Below, in pieces: positions 36,309 to 45,013 of a DNA stretch of 64,000 bases. The stretch is from contig BQIV01000019.1 of the NCBI GenBank assembly GCA_021604005.1, positions 28,527 to 92,526 on the forward strand. Reading direction: 5' to 3'. The number at the start of each line of letters is the position of its first letter. Positions within the stretch are counted from its first letter, which is position 1. The translations under genes and the position numbers were made by a program. The notes beneath the pieces were generated by a model. The model ran no database searches. It was not told the DNA's origin and saw only the letters and a program-made list of their open reading frames with translations. This stretch comes from Nitrospirales bacterium. Lineage in GTDB: Bacteria > Nitrospirota > Nitrospiria > Nitrospirales > UBA8639.

Positions 36309-37517
36309 TTACTGAGATACTGGTCGTTCCTCCGGTATTGTGCGCCGTCTGTTCCCTTCCATGATCATACCGAATACTCCCGCGGTAATAAACTGAAAAA
36401 TGCCGATGACGGCAAACCCTCCACGATAGCCAATGCTGGCAATGAGTATGCCCGCGATCACGGGACCGGCAGCATGTCCAATGTCCATGATCGTTCCCCG
36501 CATGCCCATGCCGGCTCCAATGGATGTATGGTGTGAGAGGTCGGCAATCAATGCTGTGGATGATGAGGTGATCACGGCTTCGCCAAGCCCAAACACGGCT
36601 GAAACAATCAGTAAATACTTGAGTGTTTCAAGTTGTGGGATAAGGATGAGCATAGCTCCACACAGACATAACCCAATGACGATGGGCGTATGCCGTCCGG
36701 TTCGATCCGATATCTTCCCCATAGCCGGTTTTGCGAATAATGATGTCAAAGCTTGAATGCCAAATAAGACACCGACCTGTGCGGCATTGAGTCCAATTGA
36801 AAGACCATAGAGAGGGAGAAAAGCCATTAAGGTTCCATTGGCCATCATTTTCGAGGCTTCGGTGAGACTCGTGGTGAGAATGCCACGATGCCGTACAATG
36901 TCCTTCACGCCTTGTCGCACCTCGGTCATGAAGGTTCGGTGTGTACGTTTGAGTCGTGGTGCCGGAATGACCGTACGAGGCATACACAGAAACAACACAA
37001 GACTCAATGTTCCAAAAGCACCTGCCATGAGAAATGTGGATGAAAAACCTACCGCATAGACGAGTATTCCTCCGAGCATCGGTCCTAGCAAGCCACCACC
37101 CTGTGCCGCGGCCGTGTACCATCCCATAGCTTCTCCACGTCGTTCGGCATACAGTTGCGCAACCATGGCCAAGGCCAGTGGCGTAAAGAGCGCAGTGGCC
37201 AGCCCATGCGCGAGACGAAGTGTGCCAAGGATCGTGACATCGGATATGACGGGGTAGAAAAAAGGGGGAAGCGCAAAGGCCAGTAAGCCGCCGATCATGA
37301 ATTTGCGTCGATCCAGAAGATCGGACATGACTCCAACCGGTAATTTGACAAATATCCCCGTAACCGTGGATAGGGCAACGAGAATGCCGACGGTAACCGG
37401 AGTTGCGCCCAAGGACCCGGCAAAAAGAGCGAGCGCGGGCCGTCGCACCAAGTCATAACTGACGAATGCCAAGAAGGCGACAGCACAGAGAAGCGCAAAT
37501 GTCCGGGGAGGACTCAT
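36309..37517 (-). CDS. MFS family transporter
   Basis: A 402-residue protein with twelve hydrophobic segments and the major-facilitator loop motif G-x-x-x-D-R-x-x-R in two places (GVMSDLLDRRKFMIG at about 62-76; MGKISDRTGRHTPIVIG near 265-281). The half-to-half repeat is clear. Closest general style is the drug-efflux type, but the substrate cannot be read from the sequence. Followed by the 41-residue membrane protein and ribE; preceded by a 346-bp divergent gap. Confidence 0.88.
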   Translation of the reverse strand: MSPPRTFALLCAVAFLAFVSYDLVRRPALALFAGSLGATPVTVGILVALSTVTGIFVKLPVGVMSDLLDRRKFMIGGLLAFALPPFFYPVISDVTILGTLRLAHGLATALFTPLALAMVAQLYAERRGEAMGWYTAAAQGGGLLGPMLGGILVYAVGFSSTFLMAGAFGTLSLVLFLCMPRTVIPAPRLKRTHRTFMTEVRQGVKDIVRHRGILTTSLTEASKMMANGTLMAFLPLYGLSIGLNAAQVGVLFGIQALTSLFAKPAMGKISDRTGRHTPIVIGLCLCGAMLILIPQLETLKYLLIVSAVFGLGEAVITSSSTALIADLSHHTSIGAGMGMRGTIMDIGHAAGPVIAGILIASIGYRGGFAVIGIFQFITAGVFGMIMEGNRRRTIPEERPVSQ

Positions 37518-37863
37518 ACCATTCCACTATGATTGTGTGAGGAAGAGATGAATGACGATTTGACGACGGTTCTTGAGAACCTATCATTCAAAAAATCAGA
37601 CTGTCAATGAGGCTTGCATACACAAAACCATGAAAACACGCGGAGATTCTTGCGCATCCACTCACGATCGGCATAGTGTCATTTGCTCATATTATTGACT
37701 TTCGGGGGACTAGCCGGTCCAATAGACGCCCGGTAGGTGTCACCGATGAATGGGCAAGGGCATGATAGTGTGAGAAGGCAGTCATTGACACATCACGGAA
37801 TATGGGGTCAATTATCGAATAGGCACAGACCGTGTGAACGCATTGGAATGTTGATTCATTATT
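37518..37863. other. intergenic region, no gene seen
   Basis: 346 bp between the divergent MFS and CLC genes. It probably contains both promoters. No repeat, hairpin of note or coding frame was seen. Confidence 0.5.
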
Positions 37864-39228
37864 ATGAATAAGCATGTGACGGAAGAATGTATTTTATTGA
37901 TCACTGTGTGTAAGTGGTTGGTCCTTGCTACCGGAGTTGGGTTGTTGGTGGGTGTCTCCACGACATTTTTTTTAGAGGCATTACAGACGATACTGACAGA
38001 GACCTCACACATTTCCTATGGCCTCTTTCTTCTGCCGTTTGGATTAAGTCTCTCCGCTTGGATTACAAGTTCGTTGGCACCCGAAGCTGGCGGGCAAGGC
38101 GTCGAACGTGTCATACAGGCCGTCCACCTTCGATCTGGACGCATCAAGGCTCACGTCATTCCGGCAAAGCTGGTTGCCACGCTTTTGACGATTGGAACCG
38201 GAGGGTCCGCTGGCAATGTTGGACCCTGTGCACAAATTGGCGGTGCGGTGGCGTCATGGACTGCCGACATATTCCGATTCTCCGATGCCGATCGAAAAAC
38301 TCTCGTCATTTGCGGCATTAGTGCAGGCTTTGCTTCAGTGCTCGGGACACCGATTGCCGGGGCATTTTTTGGAGTGGAAGCGCTTTTTGTTGGTGCTCTT
38401 GCCTACCACGTTCTTTTACCTTCGGTGATTGCCGCTGTTGTTGGACATCAAGTAACGCTGTTTTTCGGTGTGACGTTTTGGACGACTCCCGTCGAAGTTG
38501 TGACACATGTTTCCCCATTGCTATTTCTCTGGTCCATCCTTGCCGGTATATGTTTTGGACTATGCGCATTGGCCCTCATTGAGGCAATCAATCTTGGAAA
38601 ACGTACCGCGTTCTACACTCCCCTCCCCCCGCCCCTGTTGGCATTTCTTGGTGGTTTGGTCCTCTTGGGAGTCGCGTCAATCTCCTCAATGAGCGTCTTA
38701 GGACTCGGGGATCATGTGATTCAGCAAGCGCTCGCAGGCCAGGAGGTGCTCTGGTATTTATGTATACTGAAGATTGTCACCACCAGTATTACCTTAAATT
38801 TTGGCGGAAGCGGAGGTGTGATTCTCCCCATTTGCTTTGTGGGTGCGACGGCCGGCTCTCTGTTTGGACACACGTTTTCGCTGGACACGGGTGTGTTTGC
38901 TGCGCTTGGCATTGCCGGACTCTTAGCTGGAGCAGTCAATACCCCTATCACTGCAGTACTGTTGTCACTCGAGGTTTTTGGAATAGAAATCGGAGTATGT
39001 GCAATGGTGTGTTGTGCCATCAGTTTTTTGATTTCAGGCCACCGAAGTGCTATTCCCACTCAACTCCTTCAACTCCATAAAGCCCCTGCAATTCGTGCGG
39101 AATTAAATCGAGAAGTGAGTGAAACGCAATTTTTCGTTGATGAATGGGAGGTTCGTATCAAGGTTGTGCGTGAAAACATTAAAAACCGCCTGATTATTAT
39201 GAAGAATCGGTCAAAGCGCAAGTCGTAA
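37864..39228 (+). CDS. CLC family anion channel/transporter
   Basis: A 454-residue polytopic protein of the chloride-channel fold. Recognisable stations: PEAGGQGVERV in place of the usual PEAxGSGIPE; GTGGSAGNVGP in place of GxxGxEGP; PIAGAFFGVEALF; and, in the second half, FGGSGGVILPICFVGATAG and INTPITAVLLSLEVF. Both residues that gate protons in the exchangers are absent: the E of GxEGP is V, and the second E of the IEEM pair is A (GVEAL). The family fold is secure; channel versus exchanger is inferred. The soluble C-terminal tail is short and basic, with no CBS domains. Confidence 0.88.
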   Translation: MNKHVTEECILLITVCKWLVLATGVGLLVGVSTTFFLEALQTILTETSHISYGLFLLPFGLSLSAWITSSLAPEAGGQGVERVIQAVHLRSGRIKAHVIPAKLVATLLTIGTGGSAGNVGPCAQIGGAVASWTADIFRFSDADRKTLVICGISAGFASVLGTPIAGAFFGVEALFVGALAYHVLLPSVIAAVVGHQVTLFFGVTFWTTPVEVVTHVSPLLFLWSILAGICFGLCALALIEAINLGKRTAFYTPLPPPLLAFLGGLVLLGVASISSMSVLGLGDHVIQQALAGQEVLWYLCILKIVTTSITLNFGGSGGVILPICFVGATAGSLFGHTFSLDTGVFAALGIAGLLAGAVNTPITAVLLSLEVFGIEIGVCAMVCCAISFLISGHRSAIPTQLLQLHKAPAIRAELNREVSETQFFVDEWEVRIKVVRENIKNRLIIMKNRSKRKS

Positions 39229-39362
39229 GCGTTTAGAAAGATTGTTACGGAAGAGATTGTGATGTAATCGAATCGGGATATACAAATAGAGCAAGCGATG
39301 GACAGGAGCGAGGAGCAGGGATGAGTCACGATTCTGAAGGATAGGAAGGGTAGCGCACTGCC

Positions 39363-39698
39363 TTAGGGGTCGGAAATGGCTTCTTTTTCGGATTTAAAAA
39401 TAGGCACAAGCTCTTGAAGTTTCAATTCTTCCAGAAACGTGGCGACTACACCCTTCGGTTGTACCCAGGTCATTCGTCGTTGTAATCCGGTAAATTGCAT
39501 GTATGCCGTGACCAAGAAGCCCAGTCCGGCACTATCGATAAATGTTAATCCGGCCAAATTGATGATCAGATGCTCTGACTCATTCAAACAGCATTGATTC
39601 ATAATGGCCTTAAAGTGCCACCGCGCATTGATATCCAAGCGACCGTGCAGGTCTACAACCGTCGCGCCTTTGACTCCACGTACAATGACATCAACCAT
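39363..39698 (-). CDS. STAS domain anti-sigma factor antagonist
   Basis: A 111-residue STAS protein. LHGRLDINARWHF and LIINLAGLTFIDSAGLGFL carry the fold, with S56 in FIDSAGLG as the phosphorylatable serine of SpoIIAA/RsbV-type antagonists. No anti-sigma kinase gene is next to it, so its partner is elsewhere. An AGAGG site lies just upstream of the ATG. It follows, 8 bp downstream, the frameshifted small gene at 39707-39819. Confidence 0.92.
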   Translation of the reverse strand: MVDVIVRGVKGATVVDLHGRLDINARWHFKAIMNQCCLNESEHLIINLAGLTFIDSAGLGFLVTAYMQFTGLQRRMTWVQPKGVVATFLEELKLQELVPIFKSEKEAISDP

Positions 39699-39706
39699 TA
39701 TTGCCT

Positions 39707-39819
39707 CTAGTGAAGTGTATCGGTTTCCTCTTGGTCGGCCTTAAAGACACATTCTTTGCAGCTCACAGCACCTGATGTTGCTTCTTTGTTGTTCTTGATA
39801 TTTTTCAAAAAATCTTCAT
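39707..39819 (-). pseudogene. small cysteine protein gene interrupted by a one-base shift in a T run
   Basis: On the minus strand an ATG at 39819 with a perfect GAGGAG site eight bases upstream opens M-K-I-F and then hits a stop. A single extra T in the run of six (39812 to 39807) would restore a 37-residue protein that continues LKNIKNNKEATSGAVSCKEC and ends DQEETDTLH, stopping at 39707, eight bases before the STAS start. The CKEC pair, strong ribosome site and tight linkage suggest a real gene that is either broken, mis-sequenced in the homopolymer, or read by slippage. Confidence 0.45.
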
Positions 39820-39890
39820 GGCATTCACTCCTCAATTACCAGGTGCTCATTTATCTTTCGATCAAATCTTGCTAACATCAAAGGTCTTCC

Positions 39891-41750
39891 ATGCCACCCG
39901 CTATTCATCCAGTTGACCTTGTCGAGGTTCTTCGCAGAAAACAGCTGACTCCTGCGATTGTCTTCTTAACCTCTCGTCGTGCCTGCGACGATGCCATTAC
40001 GGCATTTGAACGAAGTACGACACGTCTCCCTCCGTCCCGAACGCAGGGCATTGCGGCATTCCTTGAAGAGCTCGCCGTCGAGTATCCCAGTATTACCGGA
40101 CATCCGCTCATGCCGACTGTTGCTCGTTGTGGAGTGGCGGCACATCATGCCGGACACCTTCCTTCCTGGAAGATTGCCATTGAGGAACTGATGCGAAAAG
40201 GGTGTTTAGATGCCGTTTTTGCCACAACAACATTAGCGGCCGGGGTGGATTTTCCAGCACGGACAGTCGTGATCACACAATCAAGCGTCCGAAAAGCCAG
40301 AGACTTTTCCGACTTGACCATAGGTGAGATTCAACAACTAGCAGGACGCGGGGGACGTAGGGGAAAAGATTTGGTGGGGTTTGTCGTGATTACGCCATCT
40401 CCCTACATCGACCTTCAGGTGTTGGGAAAAGGTCTGACTGGCTATCCTGAGCCGATAGAAAGCCAGTTTGTCATTTCCTATCCCATGGTGCTGAATTTAT
40501 TAAAGGCCCATCCTTTAGCTCATATCGAAGGGATTTTGGCCAAGAGCTTTGCGCAATTTCAGTTAAATCGAAGGGCGGACGTTCATCAAAACCATCTTGA
40601 TAGGATCCATCAAGAGATGGAACCGTATGGTCCACGAGTCTGTACGGATTGGATTAGCCAATGGCAGATCTACGATCAAGCCAAACGGAGAAAAAGTCAT
40701 CGCCGTCCAATCGCCCATCAAGACTCCCCTGCCACCGCCGCACAATTGCCATTTCTGACCCCAGGGCGCGTGATCAATGTTTCCAAGGGGTTTGCCGTGA
40801 TTCTTCGGCAATACCGAAGTCGCGGCCAACGGCATCCGATGCTGTCAATTTTGCGTGCGAAAGGGACAATTACCGAGTGTCCAGCGGTCATGGTGAATCA
40901 ATTGTATGATCATATGCTTGAATTTAAACCTCTACTGGTGTTTCCTTGGTGTAGTGCCAATGCACTTTCTCGGCTTGCCCAGGAACTCAATGCCCTACCC
41001 GTTGGACTGCCGGTCTTACCCGTTCTTCTCGAGAAAGAACAGGAAGAAGACATGCAACTGCTGTCCGTTCTCACCGATGAATTCTCCTGTCCAACTTGCT
41101 CCTCGTATGCGGCATGCCGCAAAGATCACGCAACGGCAGTACGCCTTCGCCAAAAAGAAAAAGGGCTGACGAAGACGATTCAAGCGCTTCGGACAGGGCT
41201 GTGGCATCGGTTTCAAGAAAAGAGCGATGTGTTGCATCATTTTGGCTATTTAACGGCAACATCTGAACTCACCTCGGAGGGCGAATGGGCCCGGCTCATT
41301 CGCATTGATCATTCACTTCTTATTACAGAACTCATCCGTATGGAAGCCTTTGAGGCTATTGAGCCCTCGCTCTTGGCTGCCATCATGGCGGGTATTGCCC
41401 ATGATGATGATAGGCCTGGAACCTTTCTCAGAATGAGCTCGGGGCTTAGTACAATGCTTCATCATGTCCGTGCGGTCGCGAACTCCTTGGCCTCGTATGA
41501 AGAGCCTCCGCTTCTCCGGACCGATGTCGCCGCATTAACCGATGAATGGGTTCGAAATCCGGATCTGAAATGGATCACACTCGTTCGTATGACGGCCATG
41601 GCTGAAGGAGATGTGTACCGGCTGTTTGCTAGAACCATCGAATTTCTCTCTCAATTGCAGACACTCAAGGCATCCCATCCAAGCTTAGCGGAAACCGCCG
41701 GCTCCGCCATTACGACGATGAGGCGAGAAGTGCTCGAAGAACTTCCTTGA
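39891..41750 (+). CDS. Ski2-like helicase, C-terminal half as a separate gene
   Basis: A 619-residue protein equal to the second RecA domain and downstream part of a Ski2/Mtr4-type DExH helicase. It opens with AIVFLTSRRACDDAI (motif IV region), then TTTLAAGVDFPARTVVI (motif V) and QLAGRGGRRGKD (motif VI, residues 149-157). A Cys/His cluster (FSCPTCSSYAACRKDH near 405) and a DSHCT-like C-terminal helix bundle (about 480-615) follow. There is no Walker A or DExH motif. The missing first half is encoded by the next gene, so the two are in the opposite order to the normal single-chain protein. A stop codon precedes the ATG in frame, so it does not extend upstream. Confidence 0.88.
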   Translation: MPPAIHPVDLVEVLRRKQLTPAIVFLTSRRACDDAITAFERSTTRLPPSRTQGIAAFLEELAVEYPSITGHPLMPTVARCGVAAHHAGHLPSWKIAIEELMRKGCLDAVFATTTLAAGVDFPARTVVITQSSVRKARDFSDLTIGEIQQLAGRGGRRGKDLVGFVVITPSPYIDLQVLGKGLTGYPEPIESQFVISYPMVLNLLKAHPLAHIEGILAKSFAQFQLNRRADVHQNHLDRIHQEMEPYGPRVCTDWISQWQIYDQAKRRKSHRRPIAHQDSPATAAQLPFLTPGRVINVSKGFAVILRQYRSRGQRHPMLSILRAKGTITECPAVMVNQLYDHMLEFKPLLVFPWCSANALSRLAQELNALPVGLPVLPVLLEKEQEEDMQLLSVLTDEFSCPTCSSYAACRKDHATAVRLRQKEKGLTKTIQALRTGLWHRFQEKSDVLHHFGYLTATSELTSEGEWARLIRIDHSLLITELIRMEAFEAIEPSLLAAIMAGIAHDDDRPGTFLRMSSGLSTMLHHVRAVANSLASYEEPPLLRTDVAALTDEWVRNPDLKWITLVRMTAMAEGDVYRLFARTIEFLSQLQTLKASHPSLAETAGSAITTMRREVLEELP

Positions 41751-41762
41751 GAGGGTACCGTT

Positions 41763-42827
41763 ATGACAGATGACGAACTCATTGGCATTCTTGAATCGCT
41801 TTCGCTTCGACAGCTTCACCATCTTGCACGAGGGCGAGTCCACCGGCATTTTCGTCTTGGCAAACATCGTTTAATCGACGTATTACTCGCACTTCCTTCG
41901 GAATCTCGAGCTATCCTCGAAGCCGATGTGTTGCGTTCTCAGACTCAGTTGGCTGCACGGTCGGCGTTGCTCGCGCCATCTTCGTCACCGTCTTCCATAC
42001 GGGCTCCGAAGAAACGCCCGCCCCATAAACCACACGCGAAGCATCCCCTGTCGTCCACGCCGCCACCGGTTACGGTGCCTCAACTCCTTGAAGGGCTTGG
42101 AGTACCGCTAACGCAGACCTTTCACCCAGACCCCTGGCAACAGGAGGCAGTCACGCAACTTGCGACGACCGATGTGATTGTCAGCGTACCCACCGGAAGT
42201 GGGAAGACGTTTGTGGCAATTGAGGCGACAAAAGCAGCACTCAAACAGGAACGGACGGTGATTTACACGTCTCCGCTTAAAGCACTTTCGAACACAAAGT
42301 ACATGGAGTTTTCTCAATTGTTTGGGGCAGAGAATGTTGGCATCCTTACCGGGGACCGACGCGACAATGCGCAGGCTCCGCTCTTGATTATGACCACCGA
42401 AATATTGAGGAATTTACTGTATGATGCCGCGAGTGGAGAAGTGGATGTGCGGCTTAATACGCTTGGATTGGTTATTTTGGATGAGTCGCAATATATCGCT
42501 GATCCGGAACGCGGCGTGGTATGGGAAGAAACAATTATTTTTTGTCCGACACAAGCCCGGCTCTTATTACTCTCTGCATCAATCGGTAATCCTCAAGATC
42601 TTGCGGCATGGCTCACAAGCATTCGGCCCGTGCCATGCCATCTTATCCATCATCAGAATCGCTCGGTCCCACTTCGTGGCGGGTATCTGCATCCTAGCGG
42701 AATGTTTAGCCCTCTATTTCGTACTCGCGATATTACAAAAGGACAAGGGTATACCTTTCACCCAGAAACAAAACGATTGGCTAGTCAGTATGAGGAGGAA
42801 ACCGTGGGGCATCGAAATCGACGATAA
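41763..42827 (+). CDS. Ski2-like helicase, N-terminal half as a separate gene
   Basis: A 354-residue protein with the first RecA domain of the helicase. A short Rho-N/SAP-like start (LSLRQLHHLARGRVHRHF) and a basic proline-rich linker lead to the Q-like motif (FHPDPWQQEAV), Walker A PTGSGKT (143-149), TSPLKALSNTKY, TGDRRDN, the DESQ box (240-243) and SAS (271-273). The protein ends shortly after the post-motif-III segment (RSVPLRGGYLHP), exactly where the other half begins. It starts 12 bp after the C-half gene with a GAGAGGG site, so both are likely made from one message and could assemble into a working helicase. Confidence 0.85.
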   Translation: MTDDELIGILESLSLRQLHHLARGRVHRHFRLGKHRLIDVLLALPSESRAILEADVLRSQTQLAARSALLAPSSSPSSIRAPKKRPPHKPHAKHPLSSTPPPVTVPQLLEGLGVPLTQTFHPDPWQQEAVTQLATTDVIVSVPTGSGKTFVAIEATKAALKQERTVIYTSPLKALSNTKYMEFSQLFGAENVGILTGDRRDNAQAPLLIMTTEILRNLLYDAASGEVDVRLNTLGLVILDESQYIADPERGVVWEETIIFCPTQARLLLLSASIGNPQDLAAWLTSIRPVPCHLIHHQNRSVPLRGGYLHPSGMFSPLFRTRDITKGQGYTFHPETKRLASQYEEETVGHRNRR

Positions 42828-43047
42828 TTGTTCGTTGGGCAAACATCACACTCATGTTGTAATAATGCAACACTTGAATGACATTCAATCAGACTAAATG
42901 TATATTTATCTATAATTTTCATTGTGTTATAAATTATACGCCGAATGGCATTTGTTTTGCGTAGGTATAGATCATACAGTAATCGTGTGTCTATAGGTTT
43001 CGGAACTTTCCTGTAAAAAATAAAGCGTACTGAGAATATTGGACGTG

Positions 43048-43551
43048 ATGTACGGAATGAACAAACGATATATGAAATCCGTGGTTGGACTTTTTCTACT
43101 GGTCTTGCTTTCAGGTTGTCAAAGCTTTCAGCCTACGGAAAAAAGTGAATTAAGCCTCCAAGACTCAGAATTTATGGGGCTTTGGACGCTCTACAATGAT
43201 TGCGTTGTGGACCGTAATCCTCTTCAAATGCAAGCATATGTCGATCAATTATCAAAAGCGCCTGGACCAATTACCATTCACCACTCTCCTATTCCCTTGC
43301 CGAAATTCTTGAAGAATTGGACTTCAGCTCGAGGTTCTCGACTTTCCGTTGACCCTAGGGCCATGGCTGTTTCCTGTGCGCTCCAAGCTGGGCAGGCTGC
43401 ATGGCAAACCGGCAGTTATGTTCTTGCACAAGACTTGCTGCAGTCCATTATTGACGAATACCCAGAGCCGGAATATGCGTACTATGTGGCTGAAGCCAAA
43501 TCCGCCATTCGTCAAATCCCATCGTTTCGTAGCGTTTCGCTGACCGAATAA
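43048..43551 (+). CDS. small lipoprotein of unknown function
   Basis: About 167 residues with a signal peptide ending in a lipobox (LLSGC). The mature part has a WTLYNDCVVDRNPLQMQAYV segment, two further Cys and an alpha-helical C-terminal half with a TPR-like rhythm (AGQAAWQTGSYVLAQDLLQSIIDEYPEPEYAY). No family recognised. Starts at 43039 (TTG), 43048 or 43057 are all possible; the ribosome site is weak for each. It follows an AT-rich 220-bp gap after the helicase. Confidence 0.7.
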   Translation: MYGMNKRYMKSVVGLFLLVLLSGCQSFQPTEKSELSLQDSEFMGLWTLYNDCVVDRNPLQMQAYVDQLSKAPGPITIHHSPIPLPKFLKNWTSARGSRLSVDPRAMAVSCALQAGQAAWQTGSYVLAQDLLQSIIDEYPEPEYAYYVAEAKSAIRQIPSFRSVSLTE

Positions 43552-43949
43552 GTTTTTCAGGTTCTTTCCCTACAGCTTAGCCCTTTTCAGCACACTGCTT
43601 GGAAATTCCTTCTCTCCCTAGGAATGCCTTCTCATGCAAAATCCAGCATCTATTCACTTGGTATATTTCGTCTCTATTCGAAAAGGGATCTCTCATAAAT
43701 GGGTTTGTTCACGAAGCGGACTTTGAAAGCTCAGTAAACAGAATGCTCGGAAAGTGTTAACTCTGACGGGTTCGGCTTGGTCTTCCAACTTCGACCAGGC
43801 GAAACGGCCAAAGGTCAAAAAAGAGATGGTGCCTAGGTATCAAGAAAACTTCTTCATCGACTTCTACGACCATTCTCACACAAAAAATTTTCAGACTTTT
43901 TCCTCTCCGATGTTCAGTTTCAAGTTGTCCGGCAAAGCTTCCGAATGAA
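43552..43949. other. intergenic region with repeat copy A
   Basis: About 400 bp between the lipoprotein and Shedu-like genes. Its main content is the repeat copy at 43735-43804. A small frame (43754-43948) runs through the repeat but looks non-coding. Confidence 0.5.
43735..43804. repeat. hairpin-bearing repeat, copy A
   Basis: Blocks in order: TAAACAGAAT (43735-43744), six variable bases, AAAGTGTTAACTCT (43751-43764), a variable gap, then GGCTTGGTCTTCC leading into a hairpin closed by GACCAGGC (43793-43800). Copy B at 45011-45090 has the same blocks in the same order; the first 30 positions match at 26, and the hairpin arms share the same bulged T. The two copies bracket the Shedu-like gene and a 51-residue frame, 1,276 bp apart. 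Confidence 0.65.
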
Positions 43950-44768
43950 ATGGCCATGAAGCTTTATGAGAGAGACTACACGGAGCTGACCGATATTGAA
44001 GAGTCGGAGTTGCACTCGTTTCGCGAGCAAGGTGCTGTAAGCAGCAAATCCTCTCCTGGTCTTAAGGTTTGTCAATCTCTCTGGAATTGTTCCAAAGCGA
44101 TACGTCACCACCTTAGTCTGTTTCCAAACCATTACCTCGATATCGAGGATTTGAAAGATAATCAGTCGCTTATCAAGCAACTTGAGAATTTTCAGAACCT
44201 TCTCGCCTCTACCGACGTGACTGAGCAAAGTATAACCAACTTTATTCGGCAAAACCGTGCCTATTTCATCATTGGGTCATTGCTGAAGCAAAACTTCAAC
44301 TTTGGTCATCATGACGCCTATCTCTTTCCTGAATTCCAACTTGGCAACTCTTACAAAGCCGACTATCTCCTTGTGGGGAAAAATTCTGGTGGTTGGGAGT
44401 TCGTATTTGTCGAGCTAGAAGCACCAATCGGCAAGATAACATTAAGTGATGGGAACCTCGGTTCGTCATTTCGAAAAGGGTTGGCTCAAATCGAAACATG
44501 GCACACATGGTTGCAGGCTCATTATCCTCACCTGAAGGAGACATTTGACAAGTGCAAACGACGTGATGCAGATTTGCCGAACGAGTTCCTCTGCCTAGAT
44601 ATATCGCGCCACCATTTCGTTGTAATAGCTGGAAAACGCAAGGACTTCACTCCCGACACCTATCTGGTGCGACGCAGGCATCAACAATCGAGTAAGGACA
44701 TTAGAATTCTACATTACGATAATTTGCTTGATGCATCACAAGCCCTCATCGGTTCAAATACATTTTAA
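43950..44768 (+). CDS. Shedu-like (DUF4263) nuclease-fold protein
   Basis: A 272-residue protein whose C-terminal half fits the DUF4263/SduA restriction-endonuclease-like domain of the Shedu antiphage system. FPEFQ (E128), YKADYLLV (D138) and EFVFVELEAPIGK (E155, E157) make a PD-(D/E)xK-type set, with E in place of the usual K, as seen in some ELE-type members. A helical N-terminal region (1-100) precedes it, and FRKGLAQIETWHTWL follows. The assignment to an antiphage role is inference from family. No other defence gene sits beside it. Flanked by repeat copies A and B. The ribosome site is weak; ATG at 43956 is an alternative. Confidence 0.72.
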   Translation: MAMKLYERDYTELTDIEESELHSFREQGAVSSKSSPGLKVCQSLWNCSKAIRHHLSLFPNHYLDIEDLKDNQSLIKQLENFQNLLASTDVTEQSITNFIRQNRAYFIIGSLLKQNFNFGHHDAYLFPEFQLGNSYKADYLLVGKNSGGWEFVFVELEAPIGKITLSDGNLGSSFRKGLAQIETWHTWLQAHYPHLKETFDKCKRRDADLPNEFLCLDISRHHFVVIAGKRKDFTPDTYLVRRRHQQSSKDIRILHYDNLLDASQALIGSNTF

Positions 44769-44857
44769 CCACGCAATAAAAGGACATGTAGTCGAGTATC
44801 TGAAACACTAAGCTAGTAAATTGTTGCTAGCCCTTCCCTTTCCTGCTATGCAGAGGG

Positions 44858-45013
44858 ATGAAGAAAAAAACTCGTAGAATGATGCAGTTTTGGAAGATGT
44901 TGCGTGAAGCAGATTATGGGACGGTTAGCCATACAAAAAACGGGCAATCCGTTTTCATTTTTAATCAAGAGTATTTCAAACTCCTTAAAAAGTTCCCGCC
45001 AAAATCTGATTAA
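44858..45013 (+). CDS. 51-residue basic protein, possible HSF-like fragment
   Basis: Short frame starting MKKKTRRMMQFWKMLREADYG and ending YFKLLKKFPPKSD. The pattern F-W-K-M-L, a turn with ISW-like VSHTKNGQSVFIFNQEYF and L-K-K-F-P is reminiscent of a heat-shock-factor-type DNA-binding domain, but it is too short to be sure. The ribosome site is poor (AGAGGG touches the ATG). Its TAA stop is the first codon of repeat copy B. It may be a passenger gene of the same unit as the Shedu-like gene. Confidence 0.4.
   Translation: MKKKTRRMMQFWKMLREADYGTVSHTKNGQSVFIFNQEYFKLLKKFPPKSD

Noticed and set aside
36628..37122. Minus-strand 164-residue frame
   Set aside because: Shadow of the MFS transporter in another frame; His/Trp-rich translation typical of an out-of-frame reading.
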